Shown one piece after another: positions 8,643-16,495 of a stretch of DNA of 40,896 bases; position 1 is the stretch's first letter; each line of letters opens with the position of its first letter. The notes below the pieces were generated by a model. That model saw only the letters and a program-made list of their open reading frames with translations, was not told where the DNA came from and searched no databases. This DNA comes from Chitinophagaceae bacterium (GTDB taxonomy: Bacteria > Bacteroidota > Bacteroidia > Chitinophagales > Chitinophagaceae). The stretch spans positions 1-40,896 of the forward strand of contig CANFLL010000033.1 of assembly GCA_947447825.1 (NCBI GenBank), given 5' to 3'. The position numbers and the translations under genes are program-made.

Positions 8643-9890
8643 CTAACTAACAATAACAGCCTCCTTTTCTTGATAAGATACCCAGTAAGAAACGATGATG
8701 CAGCTTATAAATGGAGAAGTATAGAAGAGATACAAATATGGAACATCAATAAATGTATAAAATATCACTAATGATATCTTCAATGCTGCCAAAGCAATAT
8801 TATGGAGGTTGGTATTTTTCTTATAGTTAGCCCAAGCGCAGAAAAGCACAAACACCATCGGTACAACAAATGAAAGGGTGATTAAAAGGTAATGTTGCAT
8901 GGCAATACGAGTGGGTCCAAAGAACTTGGCAAAGCCTAGGCTGATGTAAAACACATGTGGACCATCGTGCCATACCCTCGCTGCGAAATCAATATAAGCC
9001 CCAGGTAAACTAATGAAGTCCTTAATAATTCCCCAACCAAAAGGAAGTAATACTAGTACAAGAAAGCATACAATACCACTTATTTTAAGGTGAATCCACT
9101 GCTTCTTTTTACCTTGTACATACAATAGCACTAACATAGCGGGCAACCAACCCACCAACGCATATCTACTCAATAAACATAAACTAGCCGCAATACCAAT
9201 CAACAAATAGTTTTCGGTTAACAATGCCAATGTAAGCCACACGTAATTAATGATGACCACTCCTTCTTCTGTGTAGGGAATAAGACCAGCGGAATCGTTG
9301 GTAAATAACCACCAGAATAGCATAAAAATAGAAAGCTTATATGTAAGGGAGAGGCGTTTACTAGCAAAAGGATTCCATAATAGGATGGCAAGCGAAAATG
9401 CTAAGAACAGCGCCATTATTGTCATCCATCGAATATCTATATGAAGCCATTCTGCAGCAGTAAAAGGCAACCACATGGCAGGCAAATAAATGGGTTTTAT
9501 GCCCTGCCATATATTGGGGATAATATCATAAACCTTCGACCAATGCCCTGCCACAAAACGTTGGCTCATTACTTTAATAATGGGAAGCATATCAGAATCG
9601 TGAAAATCGAGCGGGGCATCTTCCATGAAGCGCATTCCAAAATGACACATCATAACTCCCATTATTGCTATTGCAGAAAACTTGTATCCATTGAAGGTAT
9701 CAGTGAAGAAAGACTTCTTGGGTAATCGAAGCTTTGCTTGGGGGAAAAATAGGATGACAATTGCTATCGCCAATCCACTAATAAAATATAGTACACTTGC
9801 CAAGGCTGCAAAATCGCTGTTGGCTAATAGGTAGGTAGCACTCAGTATCTCAATAAAAAAAGCAGCAGTAAGAATCCTCTTTTGTAACAA
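8643..9890 (-). CDS. Polytopic membrane protein, possible GT-C-type glycosyltransferase
   Basis: Protein of 415 residues with about ten hydrophobic helices. The first periplasmic loop contains FHDSDMLPIIKVMSQRFVAGHWSKVYDII, an acidic pair followed by a helix and VY. This resembles the arrangement in GT-C-fold mannosyl- or arabinosyltransferases (GT87/DUF2029-like), where the first loop carries catalytic acidic residues. Later loops have ARVWHDGPHVFYISLG and the C-terminal YTFIDVPYLYLFYTSPF. I do not recognise an exact family. A lipid-linked sugar transferase is the best guess, but a transporter or a structural membrane protein is not excluded. The gene is separated from the upstream ald gene by an inverted-repeat bracket (9940-10044). 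A 280-bp gap without a gene lies downstream, before pckG. Confidence 0.5.
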   Translation of the reverse strand: MLQKRILTAAFFIEILSATYLLANSDFAALASVLYFISGLAIAIVILFFPQAKLRLPKKSFFTDTFNGYKFSAIAIMGVMMCHFGMRFMEDAPLDFHDSDMLPIIKVMSQRFVAGHWSKVYDIIPNIWQGIKPIYLPAMWLPFTAAEWLHIDIRWMTIMALFLAFSLAILLWNPFASKRLSLTYKLSIFMLFWWLFTNDSAGLIPYTEEGVVIINYVWLTLALLTENYLLIGIAASLCLLSRYALVGWLPAMLVLLYVQGKKKQWIHLKISGIVCFLVLVLLPFGWGIIKDFISLPGAYIDFAARVWHDGPHVFYISLGFAKFFGPTRIAMQHYLLITLSFVVPMVFVLFCAWANYKKNTNLHNIALAALKISLVIFYTFIDVPYLYLFYTSPFISCIIVSYWVSYQEKEAVIVS

Positions 9891-9939
9891 TTTTTTCTAA
9901 ATATTTCGTGGTTGAAAAATACATTCGAGGCAAGAGCCA

Positions 9940-10044
9940 AAAGCCGAGAGTCGAAAGTCGTAAGTCGAAAGTTTAAAGTCGATAGTCGTAATTAGATCAG
10001 CAAAACTTTCGGGTTACGGCTTTCAACTCCCGACTCTCGACTTT
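9940..10044. repeat. Nested inverted repeat built from AAAGTCG-type words
   Basis: Outer arms 9940-9953 (AAAGCCGAGAGTCG) and 10031-10044 match at 13 of 14 positions when inverted; inner arms 9953-9974 and 10003-10024 match at 19 of 22. Both arms are built from variants of AAAGTCG/TAAGTCG. The element fills the gap between ald and the membrane-protein gene and could fold into a long hairpin in RNA. It may serve as a terminator or a mRNA-stability element. Confidence 0.75.
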
Positions 10045-10048
10045 CAAC

Positions 10049-11263
10049 TTACCTTCTACTTGCAATCAACAAGTTTAAGTCCGTGTACTTCATATCGAAC
10101 TTCTGACTGATGTATAAATCTGTCAAAGCCCCTTTAAACATATATATCCCCTCTCTAAGGTTTACGTTTTGCCAAATCATCTCTTCTAGTCCTCCTGCAT
10201 CGCTAATGGTAAGCAATAGTGGCATTAGCACATTACTTATTGCTTGGCTAGCCGTACGGGCAAAGCCACTCGGAATATTCGGTACGCAATAATGAATCAC
10301 ATTATGTTTTAAAAAAGTCGGGTTTTCGTGACTTGTTAGATGGCTTGTTTCAAAACAACCTCCCCTATCTATTGCCACATCCAGAATAATACTTCCTGGG
10401 CGCATGGCCGCCACCATCTCTTCAGTAACAACAACAGGAGCTCTACCATATTCATTACTCAAAGCACCAATAGCCACCTCGCAAGTCTTCAATTGTTTTG
10501 CTAAGATGCGTGGCTCCAAAACGCTTGTCCACACACGTTGTCCTAACTTATTTTGAAGTTCCTTCAGTTTGTACACATTATTATCAAAAACCTTCACCGA
10601 TGCACCCAATGCCAAGGCATTTCTGGTGGCCGTTTCCCCCACAATGCCTGCACCAACTATTACTACTTTGGTAGGTGGAATACCGCTAATGCTACCAAGC
10701 AATACTCCCTTTCCTTTGTTGAAGCTGCTTAGGTATTGACCAGCTATAAGCATCAAGGCACTGCCAGCAATCTCGCTCATGCTACTTACAATGGGATAAC
10801 TACCGTTATCGTCCTTTAAGTTTTCGAAGCTTAGTCCGGTGATTCTTTTTTCTATCAGCTTCTGAATGATACAAGCCTTTAAAGCAGAATGGTGTATGGG
10901 CGATATGATGGTTTGATTCATCTGTAGCAACTCCATGTCCTCTTCTACTACGGGTGCACTCTTTAAAAGCAAGGGGGCTTTATACACCTCTGCTTTGTCG
11001 TGAACGATGGTAGCGCCTGCTTCGGAATAATCCCTGTCGCTGTAGTGACTACCCAATCCGGCATTGTGCTCTACCATAACACTATGCCCATTGCTAACCA
11101 ATACACCTACAGCTTCTGGCGATAAGGATATACGGTTTTCCTGAAAAGCAAACTCTTTAGGAATACCAATTTCCAGTTGCGCCCCTTGCGGTTTGATGTC
11201 CAATGTTTCTTCTAATGTTTCGTAACTAAACGAGGTAGTGATAAGCGGTTTACTTGTAGCCAT
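10049..11263 (-). CDS. ald: Alanine dehydrogenase
   Basis: NAD-dependent enzyme for the reversible oxidative deamination of L-alanine to pyruvate and ammonia. 404 residues, in the alanine dehydrogenase/PNT alpha family. The N-terminal domain has IGIPKEFAFQENRISLSPEAV (about 33-53), with the Lys-Glu and Arg of the substrate site, and GHSVMVEHNAGLGSHYSDRDY. The Rossmann domain has PTKVVIVGAGIVGETATRNALALGA (the GxGxxG motif) and the conserved IILDVAIDRGGCFETS. About 30 extra N-terminal residues precede the usual KEFAF start, as seen in Bacteroidota homologues. The PNT alpha subunit of transhydrogenase is the alternative, but no beta subunit is nearby. The closest upstream gene is tsaE, 90 bp away on the same strand. 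Confidence 0.85.
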   Translation of the reverse strand: MATSKPLITTSFSYETLEETLDIKPQGAQLEIGIPKEFAFQENRISLSPEAVGVLVSNGHSVMVEHNAGLGSHYSDRDYSEAGATIVHDKAEVYKAPLLLKSAPVVEEDMELLQMNQTIISPIHHSALKACIIQKLIEKRITGLSFENLKDDNGSYPIVSSMSEIAGSALMLIAGQYLSSFNKGKGVLLGSISGIPPTKVVIVGAGIVGETATRNALALGASVKVFDNNVYKLKELQNKLGQRVWTSVLEPRILAKQLKTCEVAIGALSNEYGRAPVVVTEEMVAAMRPGSIILDVAIDRGGCFETSHLTSHENPTFLKHNVIHYCVPNIPSGFARTASQAISNVLMPLLLTISDAGGLEEMIWQNVNLREGIYMFKGALTDLYISQKFDMKYTDLNLLIASRR

Positions 11264-11353
11264 TGCCGTATTAATTACTTTTTTTAGCGTAGTTGAGAGG
11301 GCTAAAATTACTTATTTATCCTCTCTTATCAAACAATAAATTTTTATAGACTA

Positions 11354-11767
11354 TTAAACGGTGGTGGTAAGCCTCCTTGTTATGGCATCAATAGCAACAA
11401 TACTAATTTTAAAAGTGTCTTGTTCCAGCAGACCTTCTGCTTTTTCTGGCCATTCTATCAGGCATAAATCTGCACTATAAAGCGCGTCTTCCACGCCGGT
11501 ATTGATGGCATCATTTTCGTCTTTTAGCCTATACCAGTCCGTATGGCAAATAGTACCCACTTTGTTACTTTTATATTCGTTCATGATGGCATAAGTAGGG
11601 CTACTCACCACATCTTCCACAGCTAGTAGTGCGCAAATGGAATGTATCAGCGTTGTTTTACCGCTTCCCATCTCGGCATAAAAAGCCCATATCTTGTATT
11701 GTTTACCTTCTTCCCATAACTGTTTGGCAACAGCATCTATTTCGGGCAGTGTGTAGGTTATTTCCAT
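11354..11767 (-). CDS. tsaE: tRNA threonylcarbamoyladenosine biosynthesis ATPase TsaE
   Basis: Cytoplasmic P-loop ATPase that works with TsaB and TsaD to place the threonylcarbamoyl group on A37 of ANN-decoding tRNAs. 137 residues, the usual size. The Walker A sequence MGSGKTTLIH lies at residues 33-42, followed by the family pattern VVSSPTYAIMNEYKS and the strand YRLKDENDAINTGVEDAL, then CLIEWPEKAEGLL with the Walker-B-like acidic residue. The common family form of the Walker A is GDLGAGKTT; here it is AEMGSGKTT. The gene lies upstream of ald in the same direction. Confidence 0.92.
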   Translation of the reverse strand: MEITYTLPEIDAVAKQLWEEGKQYKIWAFYAEMGSGKTTLIHSICALLAVEDVVSSPTYAIMNEYKSNKVGTICHTDWYRLKDENDAINTGVEDALYSADLCLIEWPEKAEGLLEQDTFKISIVAIDAITRRLTTTV

Positions 11768-11895
11768 TGGGCGAAGATAAGAAATGGCATTGTTGAAGGA
11801 CGGGAGGATTTGAAATACTGACTAAATGATTGGAATGAAAGAAATGATTGATAAGGTTGACTTTGATTTTTTGCCTATTCTAAAATCCAATAAAC

Positions 11896-12069
11896 TTACT
11901 TCTTCAGGTTAGGCAATCCTGTCTTTGCTAAAATCTCATTTGCCCTTTTCATCTTTTCAGGAAATAAGTCTTTCCCTCTAAATTTTTCCAAACGCTTGTC
12001 AAGGACAATAATAGGCATTTTTGACTTGTTTAATTTCTCTATGGTTTGTTCTACTGTCATATACTTCAT
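11896..12069 (-). CDS. Small 57-residue hypothetical protein overlapping a broken upstream gene
   Basis: ATG at 12069, TAA at 11896-11898, 57 codons. The predicted protein (MKYMTVEQTIEKLNKSKMP... KRANEILAKTGLPNLKK) is charged and helical, with an IIVLDKRLEKFRGKDLFPEKM middle. It has no signal peptide or membrane segment. Its ATG overlaps the TGA of the upstream remnant in an ATGA junction, the standard sign of translational coupling, so it was probably the second gene of a two-gene unit. The coding character (normal codon use, charged amphipathic helix) argues that it is real. No family is recognised. With its partner broken it may itself be decaying. Confidence 0.55.
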   Translation of the reverse strand: MKYMTVEQTIEKLNKSKMPIIVLDKRLEKFRGKDLFPEKMKRANEILAKTGLPNLKK

Positions 12070-12239
12070 TGATTTTGTTTTTTTGCTAATAAAAATGCTT
12101 CATAATCTTCTCCTACTATAAATTCTTCCCACTGTTCTTCTTTGTTGTACCCCTAAACTATGAAATCTATCTTGATTTCTGCTAAGTTATTAGTAATACC
12201 CATTCTATACAGCCTCGTTCTTACATTAGTACTTCCAGT
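12066..12239 (-). pseudogene. Remnant of a DUF6934-type gene, 5'-truncated and with an in-frame amber stop
   Basis: One minus-strand frame reads TGSTNVRTRLYRMGITNNL-AEIKIDFIV, then a TAG at 12153-12155, then GYNKEEQWEEFIVGEDYEAF-LLAKKQNQ and a TGA. The two halves together resemble the C-terminal part of DUF6934 proteins of Bacteroidota: a GSTxxRTRLYRMGI block, then an EEWEEF...NYEAFLxKRK ending. The N-terminal two thirds are absent: the frame closes with a TAA just upstream (12240-12242), 10 bp from the stop of the next gene. Both halves stay in one frame, so a point mutation made the stop. The family assignment is from memory of the pattern and is moderate. Confidence 0.6.
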
Positions 12240-12251
12240 TTAGGTATAGGC

Positions 12252-12971
12252 TTAATCATCAGTTAATTTAATATATAATAGATCTAACTTATACTCCTTA
12301 CCTCTTAAATCTTTAACAGTAATGTCATCTAATGTTATAGAATAGCCTATTTTTAAAAAGGATAAACCTTTTGGAAACTGCTCCTCTAAATTATTAGATT
12401 TTAGTTCCTGGACGCTAGTACCATCATATACATTAGGAGAATTGTTTGTAATATAAATCGTAACATGTGTAATCTGATATGGGCTATTAATATTAATCTT
12501 CTTTGCTTGTCTCATTATTCGCAATGGCACAGTCAGCATTTTACAGTCATCTTTATATTTGCCATAGCCGTCTATGTCTATTACAGGGTTGGGGAGTTTA
12601 GGAAATGCTTTTTCAAATTCAGTCAGCGGCTCAGGAACTACAGAAAACTCTTTGTAGCTCAGAAATTCTAAAGCACTACCATTCTTCCGATAAACAGAAA
12701 TAGTAACACTGCCATTTTTTAATCCACTAAGTTTTAACGCACCGTTGGCTATTCCACTATCCCTATACTCTAATTTTCCTTGTGTACTTTTAATTACAAG
12801 ATTACTAATAGCATCTCTCGAAGCTGTTACGCCAAAACAATTTACATGATTTGAATAAAAACTAGTCCGTCCCTCCCCACCAATTATAATACTCTTGTCC
12901 ATCTCTATTGCTTGGCAGTTAGCCTCCGCAGCTAGCATCATCAGTAAAAAAGAAAAAAGTAGGTATTTCAT
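12252..12971 (-). CDS. Secreted protein resembling the C-terminal domains of GldM
   Basis: 239 residues with a signal peptide (MKYLLFSFLLMMLAAEANCQ). The mature part looks like two beta domains of about 90 residues. The first (IGGEGRTSFYSNHVNCFGVT ... GSVTISVYRKNGSALEFLSYKEFSVVPEP) has the strand pattern of the repeated periplasmic domains of GldM, the T9SS motor subunit. The last strands (KIGYSITLDDITVKDLRGKEYKL) are similar to the GldM C-terminal end. It lacks the GldM transmembrane helix and coiled coil, so it is not GldM itself. The next gene upstream encodes a Sel1-repeat protein, with a hairpin in between. Its function is unknown; binding a T9SS or envelope partner is a guess. Confidence 0.5.
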   Translation of the reverse strand: MKYLLFSFLLMMLAAEANCQAIEMDKSIIIGGEGRTSFYSNHVNCFGVTASRDAISNLVIKSTQGKLEYRDSGIANGALKLSGLKNGSVTISVYRKNGSALEFLSYKEFSVVPEPLTEFEKAFPKLPNPVIDIDGYGKYKDDCKMLTVPLRIMRQAKKININSPYQITHVTIYITNNSPNVYDGTSVQELKSNNLEEQFPKGLSFLKIGYSITLDDITVKDLRGKEYKLDLLYIKLTDD

Positions 12972-13048
12972 TGGTGGTTGTTATTATTTATGATTAATCA
13001 ATGTTTTCTTTTAACTGCTTTCAAGTGTTTGTCCATTTGCTGTGGTGA

Positions 13049-13067
13049 AAAACCTTTTGAAGGTTTT
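13049..13067 (-). terminator. Hairpin after the Sel1-repeat gene
   Basis: Perfect 8-bp stem AAAACCTT / AAGGTTTT with a 3-nt loop, 31 bp after the stop of the Sel1-repeat gene on the minus strand. The stem ends in TTTTTC, so it is a modest intrinsic terminator or an attenuator. Confidence 0.45.
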
Positions 13068-13097
13068 GACCGTTTGTTATTAGGTGAAACGCTCAGC

Positions 13098-13586
13098 TTA
13101 GCGAATCAATTTTTTCCAATTACTTACTAATTCGTAATTCCCTTTTTTGTTTTTGATAAACAACCCTTTATCCAGTTGTTGTAGAAATAACCTTCTGTTC
13201 TTACTCATTTTAATACCCATCAAAGAATCATATAATTCATAATGAGCTTTAGCTTTCTCAAAATCTTGAATCTTTGGTTCTGATTCATACAAAATAGCCA
13301 TCCATTCAACTGCAGGCGGATATTTATTTTCAGCTGACTTATTCATCCAAAAGATATATTTTCTTTTATTGCTTAAGAAAAAGGAACCATCTGAATAGAT
13401 ACCATATTTATAAAAACAGGCTAACTCGTATTGTGCTTGCTCATGCCCCAAATATGCTGCTTTACTCAAACATAATATTCTATTCTTTACTTTTTTAATT
13501 CTATCCTCAGTAGTTAAGGTATCCCATATTTCATCATACTGTCTTTTCAACTCAATAGCTTCTTTGTATTTTTTATTACCTTCCAT
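13098..13586 (-). CDS. Sel1-like repeat protein
   Basis: 162 residues, no signal peptide. Residues about 45-105 read AAYLGHEQAQYELACFYKYG followed by KRKYIFWMNKSAENKYPPAVEWMAILYES and a following DFEKAKAHYELY helix. These are two to three Sel1-like (SLR) helical hairpins of the alpha/alpha solenoid type. Such repeats mediate protein-protein contacts. The protein is short and the partner is unknown. The gene stands between a GldM-like secreted protein and a decayed repeat ORF in the accessory region. Confident on the repeat, not on any role. Confidence 0.65.
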   Translation of the reverse strand: MEGNKKYKEAIELKRQYDEIWDTLTTEDRIKKVKNRILCLSKAAYLGHEQAQYELACFYKYGIYSDGSFFLSNKRKYIFWMNKSAENKYPPAVEWMAILYESEPKIQDFEKAKAHYELYDSLMGIKMSKNRRLFLQQLDKGLFIKNKKGNYELVSNWKKLIR

Positions 13587-13794
13587 GTCTTAGTAATATT
13601 GATTCATTTCAATTATACAGTTCATATAATCTTTTAAATTTAAATGAACTTTAGCTCCCTTCACAAATAAACATCATCCTTTCCATCATTAAATAAACAA
13701 TTTATTTTATTTCTCAAAAGTTTCCCCCACCTTTCCTTCATTCCATCCCTATATTTACATTCTTAAAGAAATCTATTCAATTCACGGGTTTTAA

Positions 13795-14019
13795 ATGTCA
13801 CCCATTCGCTTTTCTTTTGCTTATCCAACTGATACTTACCGTACTAAATGGGACTTTTAGCGGCTTCACCGGATACAAAAACAGCTTCTTTCTATCTTAA
13901 AACGTGTTGCCGCAGCTCCTGAATGGGTTGCCGCAAGAGTCGCAGCAACTGCAGCAGCTCTTGAACGGGTTGCTGCAAGGGTCGCAACAACTGCTGCAGC
14001 GCTTGAGGCAGCTCATTAA
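13795..14019 (+). pseudogene. Alanine-rich repeat ORF interrupted by an in-frame amber stop
   Basis: ATG at 13795 opens MSPIRFSFAYPTDTYRTKWD-F, then TAG (13858-13860). The same frame continues RLHRIQKQLLSILKRVAAAP and then tandem 14-residue units EWVAARVAATAAAL and ERVAARVATTAAAL, ending at TAA 14017-14019. The two full 42-bp units (13921-13962 and 13963-14004) differ at six sites, four of which are synonymous third-position changes. That suggests the frame was once under protein-level selection. The stretch is richer in GC than its surroundings. No family is recognised. It could be a pseudogene, or two short cistrons. Confidence 0.45.
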
Positions 14020-14063
14020 AATCTTGAAAAAATTGCTGCTAATTGGCTTCCTTCTGATATTCC

Positions 14064-15074
14064 CTACGGTTTTATAAATCTATTACTAGCAAAATGTTCA
14101 GCCTCCATTTCATAATAATTCTTATAATAGTCTACTTTGTTATACATTAAAGCATAAAACCCTCCAAAAAAGGGCACATCAGAGCGTATGTATTTCTCCA
14201 TTATTTTAATTGCTTTACTGTTTCTATTAATAGTTTTATTATATATTTTACTAAAATATTGGTTAAAAACTAAATACTCATCATCTTGAAGAGAGTGTAT
14301 TAACTCATGTGCTTTTATATGCCCAGAATAGGTAGAATTATCATATTTAGAGTCGACTAAAATTGTTCGATATGCGTTTACTCCAGAGTATTTGTAATAT
14401 TTTGCATAGTCTACTTTTGAATTAATAGTTTTAGAATCAACCACAAAATAAGGGCTTCCCAGCAACAAACTTTCTTTTAGTTTAAAAGTATTCTTCTCAT
14501 TCAGGCACGGAGTATTATTGAGCGTTATGTTGTTGGTTAATACACTCATAAAACAATAAAACGAATAGGGCATCAATTGCGGCCTTACTACTATTTTATC
14601 TTTTATGCTTACAGATAAGTTAATAAAACCGATAGGCATATTATAATCCTTAAAAACATTGGGCTTATTGGCAGCCGCATTTTCTATGATGGACGATCCG
14701 ACTGCATGTACCATCTTTGTAGGCCAAGCCCAAAGCAGGGCGGCATCATTATGGGTATTTGTATTAGGGCATATATAGGGGTAGTCGTTATATTTTGTAA
14801 TAAGAAAATCTATCCGTTTACTACCATAGTTTATAAGCCCACCAAGCGCACCATACTTAAACCCTTTCCAAAAAGTAGGCATCACACGTTCCTGTTTTCT
14901 CTTATTAATTACTGCCCCTACCCCGGCAGTAACGGCACCAAATCCGCAATTATATATAAACAAGCCTGCTTCCTGCCTAACCTTATCACCTTGCGAATAG
15001 GCAGCTTGCGGCAAGCACTGACAGATTAAAAAAGAAAAGATAATTATCTTCCAGTATAAGTTTTTTGTTTTCAT
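14064..15074 (-). CDS. Secreted hypothetical protein with an HExxH zinc-peptidase motif
   Basis: 336 residues. A signal peptide (IIIFSFLICQCLPQAAYSQ) precedes a small-residue-rich segment FIYNCGFGAVTAGVGAVINKRK ... FKYGALGGLINYGSKR, which may be membrane-associated. The C-terminal half contains KAHELIHSLQDDEY, with His256-Glu257-xx-His260 of a zincin active site. About 60 residues later NYYEMEAEHFASN (Glu322, 324 and 326) could give the third ligand. I have seen similar Bacteroidota proteins with the same glycine-rich block followed by AHE-IH-Q, but no named peptidase family fits. The following gene upstream is a lipoprotein (42 bp apart, same strand), so the two may be co-expressed. Catalytic function is inferred from the motif only. 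Confidence 0.6.
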   Translation of the reverse strand: MKTKNLYWKIIIFSFLICQCLPQAAYSQGDKVRQEAGLFIYNCGFGAVTAGVGAVINKRKQERVMPTFWKGFKYGALGGLINYGSKRIDFLITKYNDYPYICPNTNTHNDAALLWAWPTKMVHAVGSSIIENAAANKPNVFKDYNMPIGFINLSVSIKDKIVVRPQLMPYSFYCFMSVLTNNITLNNTPCLNEKNTFKLKESLLLGSPYFVVDSKTINSKVDYAKYYKYSGVNAYRTILVDSKYDNSTYSGHIKAHELIHSLQDDEYLVFNQYFSKIYNKTINRNSKAIKIMEKYIRSDVPFFGGFYALMYNKVDYYKNYYEMEAEHFASNRFIKP

Positions 15075-15116
15075 TTAGTAATTGATTGAATTGACAATAA
15101 TTATCGGTACTGCTAG

Positions 15117-15773
15117 TTAATAATAAGTATAACTAACTAGATAAGCAGTGCTATCGTAGTAAAGCGAGCTTGGTTTGCTTTCATTTAAAGGAGACACCAA
15201 CCAACTCTTGTACAGAGTGCTACTATTGTATTGAAAATAGCCCGATTCTGCCCTCATGCAAGAAGAATTAAAATGGTTTTTTAGACTTTGATAGGCATCC
15301 AAATCACGCATAAAAAGAAACCTTAATTGACCTAATTGCAAGGTGGAGTCAGCACCAATTATTGTATAGTTTACAGCCTTCATTTTTTCTCTGTAAAAGG
15401 TATCCAACACGTCATTCTCGAAATAAAAAGAAATTTCATTATAAAATATGCGCTCCCCTTTGTAATATTGGTTGACCCCAACCCATTTACTATTAACCTC
15501 TGAATAGGGAGGAGTATCTTTTTTATAGTTCCTACTTATGAAAGATGAAAACTTATAAACACTTGTATCAATGCCATTTTTAACAAAAAGGTTCGTTAGT
15601 ACCAATCTTACAGAATCAGTAATTAACTGCTGTTCAATTGGCGAGTAAGCTCTAACAATGCAGCCAGAATCGAAACCTAGCTTAACAACAACGGGCAGAT
15701 CACAATCGCAAGCTACCTTTTTGCAAGAAGCAATAACTACTAGGATAAAGATTGATAAAAGCATTTTTTTCAT
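15117..15773 (-). CDS. Hypothetical lipoprotein
   Basis: 218 residues with a lipoprotein signal peptide: MKKMLLSIFILVVIASCKK, lipobox IASC with Cys17 as the lipidated residue. The mature part begins KKVACDCDLPVVVKLG and is a mixed alpha/beta domain with many Tyr and Ser residues. I recognise no family. The HExxH protein gene follows 42 bp downstream on the same strand, suggesting a two-gene unit, perhaps an envelope enzyme with a lipid-anchored partner. That pairing is inference from spacing alone. Confidence 0.55.
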   Translation of the reverse strand: MKKMLLSIFILVVIASCKKVACDCDLPVVVKLGFDSGCIVRAYSPIEQQLITDSVRLVLTNLFVKNGIDTSVYKFSSFISRNYKKDTPPYSEVNSKWVGVNQYYKGERIFYNEISFYFENDVLDTFYREKMKAVNYTIIGADSTLQLGQLRFLFMRDLDAYQSLKNHFNSSCMRAESGYFQYNSSTLYKSWLVSPLNESKPSSLYYDSTAYLVSYTYY

Positions 15774-16183
15774 AAGGCGATTATATTTTAATTAATCAAA
15801 AATAGCCATGCTGTTTTAATATTTAGCAAATTAATAGTATGTAATTAGAATAAAACTAAATACTCATCAATTTCCCAAAAGGCAAATAAGGAAAAAAGAA
15901 AAGACACAGAAGAAAATTGTATAGAAGAAGTTTTCATGGAGTAACCTATCTAAAATTAACACTACAACTAACGACTTGATAACTAATAAAGTAAAGAAGC
16001 TAAGGGCTATTTTTAAAAAAATAAAAGAAATTTAATAGCAAAAAAACAGTTGGACATAATAAAACAGATTCTATAAAACTATTTACAGACAATGCTTTCA
16101 AAAGTATTATCATTGTTAGAGACCATAATTTACCAAACAACTTATCTTATTAAATGTCAACTGCACAATTATATTTGCATTGT

Positions 16184-16284
16184 TATTAGAAGAGATAATA
16201 ACACAAAATCTATTTTAAGTTTTTTTCATATGGCAAGCAATCGTTAGAGGTCTATCTGTTTCTACAGAGAGACCCTTTTTGTTT
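16184..16284 (+). ncRNA. Candidate small RNA of about 100 nt
   Basis: TATATTTG (16170-16177) fits the Bacteroidota -7 consensus TAnnTTTG, although no TTG -33 element is visible. About 70 bp later an 11-bp stem (GGTCTATCTGT / ACAGAGAGACC, one mismatch, loop TTCT) is followed by CTTTTTGTTTT, a good intrinsic terminator. No ORF lies between. The transcript boundaries are inferred and no Rfam family could be assigned. Confidence 0.3.
16249..16284 (+). terminator. Intrinsic terminator in a gene-free gap
   Basis: Stem 16249-16259 / 16264-16274 with one mismatch and a TTCT loop, then CTTTTTGTTTT. It ends no annotated gene on the plus strand, which is the reason to suspect a small RNA upstream of it. 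Confidence 0.6.
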
Positions 16285-16495
16285 TAAGCAATTACCAATT
16301 CAAAAGCACCAGCCCCCTTCTAAACTAATAATACATCAAATGGCAAGTAATTGCTTGGTGCATAAAAATTTTTCAGTTTCATGACGAATAATATACCGCT
16401 CCACTTCAGCACATTGATTAAAATGGGGAAACCTCTAAGCAAACAAAAAAGGGGGAGATATAAAGAATTGTTGTTGATGCTAGCTTTTAATATAA

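Larger units (their letters stand above)
15774..16495. other. 722-bp AT-rich gap, no protein gene seen
   Basis: No open frame of credible coding character on either strand. It carries a hairpin terminator pointing right (16249-16284) preceded by a TATATTTG -7-like element at 16170-16177, which together could bound a small RNA. The phrase ATGGCAAG(C/T)AAT(C/T)G occurs twice (near 16230 and 16339). The rest is low-complexity A/T sequence. Confidence 0.5.

Noticed and set aside
12153-13860. Two in-frame TAG codons (12153, 13858) as evidence of amber recoding
   Set aside because: Intact genes in this window, such as the plug protein gene and tpiA, use TAG as their normal stop; both interrupted frames look like decayed genes.
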